A stretch of DNA of 13,173 nucleotides from Pseudomonadota bacterium (GTDB lineage Bacteria > Pseudomonadota > Gammaproteobacteria > Xanthomonadales > Rhodanobacteraceae). Below the pieces are notes generated by a model, which made no database searches, had not been told where the DNA came from, and saw only the letters and a list, made by a program, of their open reading frames with translations. The translations under genes were made by a program, and so were the position numbers. This document shows positions 7,604 to 13,173 of this stretch, one piece after another; the first letter of the stretch is position 1; the number at the start of each line of letters is the position of its first letter. The stretch is taken from assembly GCA_018241165.1 (NCBI GenBank), contig JAFEEK010000002.1, forward strand, positions 1 through 13,173, given 5' to 3'.

Positions 7604-8614
7604 ATGAAACTGGCAAGCCTGAAGGAAGGCGGCAGGGACGGCACCCTCGTTGTCGTAGATCGCGAATTGAAACGCGCCGTTCGCGCGACCGACATCGCGC
7701 GCACGCTGCAAGCGGCGCTGGAGGATTGGGAAAACGCTGCGCCGCGCCTGAATCGCGTCCATGAGCTGCTCCATGACGCCGCCAAGGCGCAGACGATCAA
7801 CGGCGAGGAAGTCTTTGCACTTGATCCCGCGCAGTTGGCCGCGCCGTTGCCGCGCGCCTACGAATTCGTCGATGGCAGCGCGTATCTGCCGCACGTCGAG
7901 CGCGTGCGCCGCGCGCGCGGCGCGGAAGTGCCGACGAGCTTTTACACCGATCCATTGATGTACCAGGCCACCAGCGCGGGATTTCTGGGTCCGCGCGATC
8001 CGGTGCGGGTCACGAGCGAAGACTACGGCATCGACATGGAAGCCGAAGTCGTCGTCGTCACCGACGATGTGCCGATGGCGGTGACGCCGCAGCAGGCCGC
8101 CCAGCATATCCAGTTGATCGGCCTGGTCAACGACGTGTCCCTGCGCAACCTGATCCCCGCGGAACTGGCAAAAGGTTTCGGCTTTCTGCAATCCAAACCG
8201 CGATCGGCGTTGTCGCCGGTATTCGTCACGCCGGACGAATTGGGCGATGCCTGGAAGAATTGCAAATTGCTTCTGCCGATGCGCACCTTCATCAACGGCA
8301 AGTGGTTCGGCGAAGCCGACTGCGGCGTGGACATGCAGTTCGACTTCGCGCAACTCGTCGCGCATGCGGCGAAAACGCGGCCATTGACTGCCGGCGCCAT
8401 CGTCGGCTCGGGAACCATTGCCAATCAGGACACGGGCAAGGGCGCTTCATGCCTGGCCGAACAGCGCACCGTGGAAACGCTGCGCGACGGCAAGCCGTCC
8501 ACACCATTCCTGAAATTCGGCGACAGTCTGAAAATCGAAGTTGTCGATGCCGCCGGCCGCAGCATTTTCGGCGCGATCGAACAGACCATCGAGCAGGCGA
8601 AAAACCCCGGCTGA
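7604..8614 (+). CDS. fahA: Fumarylacetoacetate hydrolase
   Basis: This enzyme splits fumarylacetoacetate into fumarate and acetoacetate, the last step of tyrosine and homogentisate breakdown. The 336-residue protein has the family's metal ligands: Asp116 in SFYTDPLMYQ, Glu146 and Glu148 in DMEAEVVVV, and Asp177 in GLVNDVSLRN. The N-terminal part (MKLASLKEGGRDGTLVVVDREL) is typical of bacterial members near this length. GAGGA at 7592-7596 overlaps the vapC stop and lies 7 bases before the ATG. Although the enzyme acts after MaiA, its gene precedes maiA. Confidence 0.94.
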   Translation: MKLASLKEGGRDGTLVVVDRELKRAVRATDIARTLQAALEDWENAAPRLNRVHELLHDAAKAQTINGEEVFALDPAQLAAPLPRAYEFVDGSAYLPHVERVRRARGAEVPTSFYTDPLMYQATSAGFLGPRDPVRVTSEDYGIDMEAEVVVVTDDVPMAVTPQQAAQHIQLIGLVNDVSLRNLIPAELAKGFGFLQSKPRSALSPVFVTPDELGDAWKNCKLLLPMRTFINGKWFGEADCGVDMQFDFAQLVAHAAKTRPLTAGAIVGSGTIANQDTGKGASCLAEQRTVETLRDGKPSTPFLKFGDSLKIEVVDAAGRSIFGAIEQTIEQAKNPG

Positions 8615-8624
8615 TGGTCATGTT

Positions 8625-8654
8625 TTGATTTTTGGGCGCAACTGCGGCTAGGCT
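8625..8654 (+). promoter_or_regulatory. Candidate maiA promoter
   Basis: TTGATT (8625-8630) and TAGGCT (8649-8654) are separated by 18 bases in the gap after fahA. The transcription start would be near 8661, about 27 bases before the maiA GTG at 8688. This would let maiA be made independently of the upstream genes. The -10 box is identical to those at 3338 and 10554. Confidence 0.45.
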
Positions 8655-8687
8655 GCGCGTACCGAGCCGTTGCACGGGGGTGTGATC

Positions 8688-9356
8688 GTGGCTGCCGAAC
8701 GTCTGAAGCTGTACGGGTATTGGCGATCCAGCGCGGCCTATCGCGTGCGCATCGCACTCAATCTCAAGGGCCTGCCCTACGAGATCGTGCCGGTACATCT
8801 GACCCAGAACGGCGGCGCGCAGCATGCGCAGGCATTCCAGAAACTCAATCCGCAGGAACTGGTTCCGGTGCTGGTCGATGGCGAGCGCATCATCCGTCAG
8901 TCGATTGCGATCATGGAATACATCGAAGAAGCCTACGAAGGCGCGGCCAAATTGCTGCCGACCGCGGTGCGCGACCGCGCGCGCGTGCGTTGCCTCGCGC
9001 AGATCGTTGCCTGCGACATCCATCCGCTCGGCAACCTGCGCGTGCTGCAATACCTCGAACGCGAGTTCAACACGCCACAGGTCGAACGCGAGCGTTGGGC
9101 CCAGCACTGGATTCGCGAAGGCTTCGCGGCGTTCGAGCGTCTGCTGGCCGAAAGCCCGTCGACGGGACAGTTTTGCGAAGGCGACGAACCGACCATGGCC
9201 GATGTCTGCCTGGTTCCGCAAGTCTATAACGCGCGGCGCTGGTCGGTGGACATGGGCGCGTTCCCGACCATCGTGCGTATCGACGCCGAATGCGCCAAGC
9301 TGCCTGCGTTTGCGAACGCACGCCCCGAAAATCAGCCGGACGCGCCGAAAACCTAG
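8688..9356 (+). CDS. maiA: Maleylacetoacetate isomerase (zeta-class glutathione transferase)
   Basis: This glutathione-dependent enzyme isomerises maleylacetoacetate to fumarylacetoacetate, between HmgA and FahA. The 222-residue protein has the thioredoxin-fold N-terminal domain with RSSAAYRVRIAL (Ser14, Ser15), the NPQELVPVL segment and the glutathione-binding QSIAIMEYIEE (Gln71, Ser72), then an all-helical C-terminal domain. The eukaryotic zeta motif has Cys after the two serines; here it is Ala, as in many bacterial members. The start is taken as the GTG at 8688, about 8 bases after GGGGG; a GTG at 8682 and a TTG at 8670 are also in frame. Its TAG shares bases with the stop of convergent pilU. 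Confidence 0.93.
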   Translation: MAAERLKLYGYWRSSAAYRVRIALNLKGLPYEIVPVHLTQNGGAQHAQAFQKLNPQELVPVLVDGERIIRQSIAIMEYIEEAYEGAAKLLPTAVRDRARVRCLAQIVACDIHPLGNLRVLQYLEREFNTPQVERERWAQHWIREGFAAFERLLAESPSTGQFCEGDEPTMADVCLVPQVYNARRWSVDMGAFPTIVRIDAECAKLPAFANARPENQPDAPKT

Positions 9357-10456
9357 AACGCCGCGGCGTCGTAACTCTCCGGTAGCGCTGCATCGCCGCC
9401 TTCGGACAGGCGAATCTTGAGCGCCAGGCCGTCTCGCGAGTCGGCTTTGGTCAGTGCTTCCTCAAGGTCGATCCTGCCTTCCTTGTAAAGCGTCATCAGC
9501 GCCTGATCGAAGGTCTGCATGCCTTCCTGCAGGCTGCGATCCATCGCTTCCTTGATTTCATGGATCTGCCCGCGCCGGATCATGTCGCGGATCAGCGGCG
9601 TGTTCAGCAGCACTTCGACGGCGGGCAGGCGCCTGCCGTCCTTGCCGATCACCAGACGTTGCGAAATCACCGCGCGCAGGTTCAGCGCCAGGTTCATCAA
9701 CACGTTGCGGTGTGCCGATTCCTGGAAAAAATTGAGGATGCGCTCGAGCGTCTGGTCGGCGTTGTTGGAATGCAAGGTCGCCAGGCACAGGTGCCCGGTC
9801 TCGGAAAACGAAATCGCCGCTTCCATGGTTTCGGTATCGCGGATCTCGCCGATCATGATCACATCCGGCGCCTCGCGCATCGCATTCTTCAGCGCTTCGT
9901 GGTAGCTGTGCGTGTCGAGCCCGACCTCGCGCTGGTTGACCACGGATTTCTTGTGCCGATGCAGGTATTCGATCGGATCCTCGACGGTGAGGATATGCCC
10001 GGAAACATTTGTGTTGCGATGGTCGATCATCGACGCCAGCGTTGTCGACTTGCCCGAACCGGTCGCGCCGACCAGCAGCACGAGGCCGCGCGGCTCCATG
10101 ACCAGTTCCTTGAACAGAACGGGCAGTCGCAGTTGCTCAATGGTCGGGATTTCGCTCTTGATTGCGCGGATCACCATGCCGACTTCGCCGCGCTGCTTGA
10201 ACACGTTGATGCGGAAGCGGCCGGCATCCTTCACCGCGATCGCGAGGTTGAGTTCCAGGTCGCGCTCGAACTGCGGCACCTGGCCTTCGTCCATCAGCGA
10301 GTAGGCGATCTTCTTCACCATGCCGCCGGGCAAGCCCGTGTTGCCGAGCGGATAAAGCTTGCCTTCGACCTTGATGTTGACCGGCGCGCCGGTGGTCAGG
10401 AACATGTCCGACGCACCTTTTTCGGTCATCAATTTCAGGAAATAGCCGATATCCAT
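9353..10456 (-). CDS. pilU: Type IV pilus retraction ATPase PilU
   Basis: A 367-residue secretion ATPase of the PilT/PilU family, which powers or assists pilus retraction from the cytoplasmic face of the inner membrane. The Walker A motif GATGSGKST is at residues 130-138, the Asp box ILTVEDPIEY at 155-164, the Walker B DVIMIGEIRD at 198-207 and the His box HLCLATLHS at 222-230. The N-terminus MDIGYFLKLMTEKGASDMFL and the extended C-terminal tail favour PilU over PilT. GAGG lies 6 bases before the ATG. PilT is usually next door but is not visible in this window; it may lie beyond the sequence or elsewhere. No terminator separates the gene from convergent maiA. Confidence 0.92.
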   Translation of the reverse strand: MDIGYFLKLMTEKGASDMFLTTGAPVNIKVEGKLYPLGNTGLPGGMVKKIAYSLMDEGQVPQFERDLELNLAIAVKDAGRFRINVFKQRGEVGMVIRAIKSEIPTIEQLRLPVLFKELVMEPRGLVLLVGATGSGKSTTLASMIDHRNTNVSGHILTVEDPIEYLHRHKKSVVNQREVGLDTHSYHEALKNAMREAPDVIMIGEIRDTETMEAAISFSETGHLCLATLHSNNADQTLERILNFFQESAHRNVLMNLALNLRAVISQRLVIGKDGRRLPAVEVLLNTPLIRDMIRRGQIHEIKEAMDRSLQEGMQTFDQALMTLYKEGRIDLEEALTKADSRDGLALKIRLSEGGDAALPESYDAAAF

Positions 10457-10519
10457 GATTGCCTCGCGTTGCCTCGTGCGCCGGGCTGCGGCGCGCCTGC
10501 CGGTGACGGGTGATCGTTA

Positions 10520-10544
10520 CGGAACGGCGCTTGCGCCGCTTCCG
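10520..10544. promoter_or_regulatory. Inverted repeat over the -35 box of the lipoprotein promoter
   Basis: CGGAACGGCGC (10520-10530) and GCGCCGCTTCCG (10533-10544) pair with a 2-base centre and one unpaired base. The right arm contains most of the TTGCGC -35 box. It may be an operator for the divergent pilU and lipoprotein genes, or a hairpin in the pilU leader. No regulator can be named. Confidence 0.4.
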
Positions 10545-10559
10545 ATCTCGGACTAGGCT
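10531..10559 (+). promoter_or_regulatory. Promoter of the DUF4398/OmpA operon
   Basis: TTGCGC (10531-10536) and TAGGCT (10554-10559) are separated by 17 bases. The start would be near 10566, about 20 bases before the chosen ATG at 10587. The boxes are identical to those of the promoter at 3315-3343. Confidence 0.5.
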
Positions 10560-10586
10560 CACCCGCGCCTGCCCCCTGTGAAGATT

Positions 10587-10997
10587 ATGGCCCTTATGAC
10601 ACCAATTTGGCGAAAAATCCATGGCGTGGCTCACATCGGCGCGATCCTTGTCGTCGCGCTTGCCATGGCGGGTTGCGGGCCGACCCGGCCGCCGCCGATG
10701 GGTCTGGAGAATGCCGCCCAGGCGTTGGCCACGGCGCGGGAGGCCGGGGCACCGACGTATGCGCCGCTGGAGTTGCGCAGTGCCGAGGATCACCTGAGCC
10801 AGGCCCGGGCATTTGCCGAGAAACGCCATTACGAGGATGCCGCGCGTTTGGCCAAGGAATCCCAGGCCGACAGCGAACTGGCGCAGGTCAAGGCCAGGCT
10901 CGGCAAATTGCGCGAACAGGTCGACGCGGCGACGCGCGAGAATGCGCGCCTGCAACACGACGCGGGCGTGGGCACCACGGACGGAGAAATCCAATGA
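10587..10997 (+). CDS. DUF4398-type lipoprotein
   Basis: A 136-residue protein with a lipoprotein signal peptide: basic WRKIHG, a hydrophobic run IGAILVVALAMAGC, and Cys30 as the likely lipidated residue. The lipobox has Met at -3 rather than the commoner Leu. The mature part is an alanine-rich helical region resembling DUF4398 (ALATAREAGAPTYAPLELRS then DHLSQARAFAEKRHYEDAARLAKES), followed by a coiled coil. Function is unknown; the family is found next to OmpA-like genes, as here. The start is uncertain among GTG 10578, ATG 10587 and ATG 10596. The TGA overlaps the ATG of the OmpA gene as ATGA, so the two are coupled. Confidence 0.8.
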   Translation: MALMTPIWRKIHGVAHIGAILVVALAMAGCGPTRPPPMGLENAAQALATAREAGAPTYAPLELRSAEDHLSQARAFAEKRHYEDAARLAKESQADSELAQVKARLGKLREQVDAATRENARLQHDAGVGTTDGEIQ

Positions 10998-11953
10998 GGT
11001 TCCGCATTGCATTCGGTTTTACCCTTGCGTTGACCTGTCTGGCAGCATCCGCTGCAAAGCCCGACCTCGACTACGAGCGCCTGCGCGCGAGCCTGGATTC
11101 GCTGGGCTCGGATCCGGCGCTTGGCAAGCTTGCGCCCGGCGAACGCACGCTCGCCGAGCAGGCCGTGCAGGCGCTGGTGACCGACAAGTCCGGCGGCAAG
11201 GACGGACGCGCGTTTCGCGTGTACATGGCCGAACGCCGCGTCGATATCGCCTATGCCGCGGCGCAGGCCGCCAACCAGCAGAACAAGCTCGATGGCTTGA
11301 GTCGCGACCACGACCGCATCCTGCTGCAAGCGGCGCAACGTGAAGCCGAGCGCGCGCGCGCAGATGCCGAGAAGCAGCGTTTGCAGAGCATGATCCGCGC
11401 CGAGGAAGTGCAGCGCTTGACCGAACAAGGCGAGCAGAGCGCGCAAGCCGCGCAAGCCGCGCAAGCCCAGGCCGACCAGGCGCAGAAACTGATCGCGGCG
11501 CAATCGCGCGCCACCGAACTGGCGCGCAAGGAAGCGCAACTCGCCGAAGCAACGAATGCAGACCTGCGCCGGCGACTGAACAGCCTGACTGCCACGCGCG
11601 GCGCCGAAGGCATGCAGATGACGCTGGACGACATCGCCTTCGCTCCGGGGCAGGCCAATTTGCGCCCCGCGGCGAAATCCAGCCTTGGCAAGCTGGTCGC
11701 GTTCGTGAACCACGATCCGGGCAAGCACATCCGCATCGAGGGTCACACCGACAGCAGAGGCAATACACACGCCAACCAGGTGCTGTCGCAGCGGCGCGCC
11801 GACGCGGTGCGCGATGCGCTGGTTGCCGCCGGCGTGGCGGCCAGTCGCATCACGGCCACAGGCATGGGCGATGGTCAACCGGTAGCCGACAACGACACCG
11901 AAGAAGGCCGCGCGCGCAATCGTCGAGTGGATGTGATCCTGCTGGACAAATAG
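10994..11953 (+). CDS. OmpA-family peptidoglycan-binding protein
   Basis: A 319-residue exported protein. A signal peptide covers about residues 1-20 (MRFRIAFGFTLALTCLAASA). Residues about 25-200 are a long, charged, alanine- and glutamine-rich helical region, coiled-coil-like. The C-terminal OmpA domain (about 205-319) holds IEGHTDSRG with Asp253 and NQVLSQRRADAV with Arg268, the positions used to bind diaminopimelate in peptidoglycan, and ends NRRVDVILL. There is no beta-barrel, so it is probably periplasmic, linking the partner lipoprotein to the cell wall (inferred). The frame is open from 10607, but the signal peptide and the ATGA overlap fix the start at 10994. Confidence 0.9.
   Translation: MRFRIAFGFTLALTCLAASAAKPDLDYERLRASLDSLGSDPALGKLAPGERTLAEQAVQALVTDKSGGKDGRAFRVYMAERRVDIAYAAAQAANQQNKLDGLSRDHDRILLQAAQREAERARADAEKQRLQSMIRAEEVQRLTEQGEQSAQAAQAAQAQADQAQKLIAAQSRATELARKEAQLAEATNADLRRRLNSLTATRGAEGMQMTLDDIAFAPGQANLRPAAKSSLGKLVAFVNHDPGKHIRIEGHTDSRGNTHANQVLSQRRADAVRDALVAAGVAASRITATGMGDGQPVADNDTEEGRARNRRVDVILLDK
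11441..11467 (+). repeat. Three tandem copies of a 9-base repeat inside the OmpA-family gene
   Basis: GCGCAAGCC occurs at 11441-11449, 11450-11458 and 11459-11467. It encodes the Ala-Gln-Ala periodicity of the helical region (about residues 150-158). Copy number changes would keep the frame and only lengthen or shorten the helix. Confidence 0.8.
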
Positions 11954-12011
11954 CCAACGGCCGGGAAAAATTTCCGCCGATTCAACGATTTGTGGCACCA
12001 GAAAATCGGGG

Positions 12012-12040
12012 TTGATTCGCTCATGGCAAGGGAGTAGGGT
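12012..12040 (+). promoter_or_regulatory. Candidate promoter upstream of the DUF465 gene
   Basis: TTGATT (12012-12017) and TAGGGT (12035-12040) are separated by 17 bases, matching the style of the TAGGCT promoters in this window. Transcription would start near 12047, leaving about 205 bases of leader before the DUF465 ATG. Confidence 0.45.
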
Positions 12041-12046
12041 CAAGCC

Positions 12047-12251
12047 TGTCGCGACGGTCAATTCCGGCCGCTCGTGGCGCGAAAATCATGATTGCAGCCA
12101 CCGAGCCAATAGTTTCCGCACGGCTCACCGCACCCGGTGAGTCGTGCAGTGGTGAGCGCAATCGCGTCGTTATCCCGTTCCCCGCAAACCGTATCTGCCC
12201 TTTCGGCGGATGCGGCGTGCGCGTTTTGCTGAAACCACAGGAGGTCGGCTG
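12047..12251 (+). promoter_or_regulatory. Long structured leader or small RNA before the DUF465 gene
   Basis: No gene fits this stretch. A hairpin pairs GCACGGCTCACC (12118-12129) with GGTGAGTCGTGC (12136-12147): 12 pairs including one G-U, with a 6-base loop. A second pairs ATCTGCC (12193-12199) with GGCGGAT (12205-12211), one pair being wobble, flanked by CCGC (12182-12185) and GCGG (12212-12215). Neither is followed by a run of T typical of an intrinsic terminator. It does not match any riboswitch class I can recognise. It may be a regulatory 5' leader or an independent small RNA. Confidence 0.35.
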
Positions 12252-12473
12252 ATGTTCGAGAACCAGCAGAAAGACGTCGAAAATCTGATCAAGTCCGATT
12301 CGGAATTCCGCAGCTTGTATCAGCGTCACCAGGAACTGGACGGCAAGGTGCGCGATGCCGAGTTGGGCGTATTGCCGATGGACGACATCACCTTGCACAA
12401 CATGAAGAAAGAAAAGCTCTGGGCCAAGGACAAGCTCATCCACATGTGGGAGCGGCATCGGTCCGCCCATTGA
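12252..12473 (+). CDS. DUF465 (YdcH-type) small protein
   Basis: A 73-residue, highly charged helical protein resembling the DUF465/YdcH family: SDSEFRSLYQRHQELDGKV in the N-terminal half and HNMKKEKLWAKDKLIHMWE in the second, probably folding as an antiparallel helical hairpin. Its function is not established. The ATG at 12252 is fixed by a consensus AGGAGG 7-8 bases upstream; the frame is open from 12210, but that part lies across the leader. It is followed by the intergenic inverted repeat. Confidence 0.85.
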   Translation: MFENQQKDVENLIKSDSEFRSLYQRHQELDGKVRDAELGVLPMDDITLHNMKKEKLWAKDKLIHMWERHRSAH

Positions 12474-12501
12474 GGCACTATCGAGCGATGACTTGAGAAA
12501 A

Positions 12502-12591
12502 CGTTCGCGTTGAGCGTAGCGAGCATCGCGAGCGAAGTCGAAACGCCAACCCTTCGACTTCGGCGCTGCGCGCCTACGCTCAGGGCGAACG
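12502..12591. repeat. Intergenic imperfect inverted repeat (REP/MITE-like)
   Basis: Two arms of about 40 bases (12502-12545 and 12551-12591) pair through matching blocks: CGTTCGC with GCGAACG, TGAGCGTAG with CTACGCTCA, and CGAAGTCGAA with TTCGACTTCG, interrupted by mismatched segments. The loop is about 5 bases. From memory, the CCTTCGACTT...GCTCAGGGCGAACG type is a common dispersed intergenic repeat in proteobacteria; only one copy lies in this window. As RNA it would form a long hairpin that could protect or end the DUF465 transcript. Confidence 0.7.
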
Positions 12592-12597
12592 GATAAT

Positions 12598-12606
12598 TGC
12601 TATCAT
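12598..12606 (+). promoter_or_regulatory. Candidate extended -10 promoter of the PLP-enzyme gene
   Basis: TGC followed by TATCAT (12601-12606) is an extended -10 element. No good -35 box is found 16-18 bases upstream, where the inverted repeat ends. The start would be near 12613, giving a leader of about 56 bases. Confidence 0.4.
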
Positions 12607-12635
12607 TTGCCGGTACGCGCCGCGTGCGCGGGTCT

Positions 12636-12666
12636 GGCCGGGTCTTCCGGCCCGAAAGCCGGGACC
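12636..12666 (+). promoter_or_regulatory. Two mutually exclusive hairpins before the PLP-enzyme start
   Basis: Hairpin A pairs GGCCGG (12636-12641) with CCGGCC (12647-12652). Hairpin B pairs GGTC (12641-12644) with GACC (12663-12666) and CCGGC (12647-12651) with GCCGG (12658-12662). They share 12647-12651, so only one can form. Hairpin B buries GGGA (12661-12664), the only ribosome-binding-like sequence, three bases before the ATG. Confidence 0.35.
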
Positions 12667-12668
12667 TC

Positions 12669-13173
<505 letters not shown>

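Noticed and set aside
10607..10993. Upstream extension of the OmpA-family frame
   Set aside because: It lies within the lipoprotein gene, and a signal peptide begins at the ATG at 10994.
11954..12000. Possible intrinsic terminator after the OmpA-family gene (GGAAA/TTTCC)
   Set aside because: The stem is only five clean pairs with mismatches outside it and has no following run of T.

Overview
The window is GC-rich, densely coded DNA that looks like the chromosome of a gammaproteobacterium of the Xanthomonadales (Xanthomonadaceae or Rhodanobacteraceae). The assignment rests on protein similarity recalled from memory (a tryptophan 2,3-dioxygenase very like the Xanthomonas enzyme, PilU, a DUF4398/OmpA pair) and on promoter style. 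It is an inference, not a database result. No rRNA, tRNA, CRISPR array, insertion sequence or prophage gene was seen.

Layout. (1) Positions 1-779, minus strand: 5' part of a thiamine-dependent 2-oxoacid dehydrogenase E1 alpha gene (pdhA type), divergent from kynA (959-1810). (2) 1886-4012: a secreted DUF4139-type protein and an unrecognised membrane-anchored 220-residue protein. (3) 4034-9356: the tyrosine/homogentisate degradation locus. It holds a divergent MarR regulator, hppD, hmgA, a VapBC-type toxin-antitoxin pair, fahA and maiA. (4) 9353-10456, minus strand: pilU, convergent with maiA. (5) 10587-11953: a DUF4398 lipoprotein translationally coupled to an OmpA-family protein. (6) 12252-12473: a small DUF465/YdcH-type protein behind a long structured leader. 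(7) From 12669 to the window end: the start of a PLP enzyme of the cystathionine beta-synthase/cysteine synthase family, preceded by a 90-base intergenic inverted repeat and a hairpin-rich leader.

How the genes work together. HppD converts 4-hydroxyphenylpyruvate to homogentisate, HmgA opens the ring to maleylacetoacetate, MaiA isomerises it to fumarylacetoacetate, and FahA splits that to fumarate and acetoacetate. All four steps are present; the tyrosine aminotransferase is not in the window. KynA starts tryptophan degradation nearby, so the region is devoted to aromatic amino acid catabolism. A perfect 6+6 inverted repeat sits in the spacer of the hppD promoter and is the obvious candidate operator for the divergent MarR protein.

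Most of the window is ordinary housekeeping DNA. The points most worth a second look are the vapBC-type pair with its own operator and promoter wedged between hmgA and fahA, the hppD/marR regulatory overlap, the recurrent TTGNNN-N17/18-TAGGNT promoters (one predicted to give a leaderless mRNA), and the structured leaders before the DUF465 gene and the PLP-enzyme gene.
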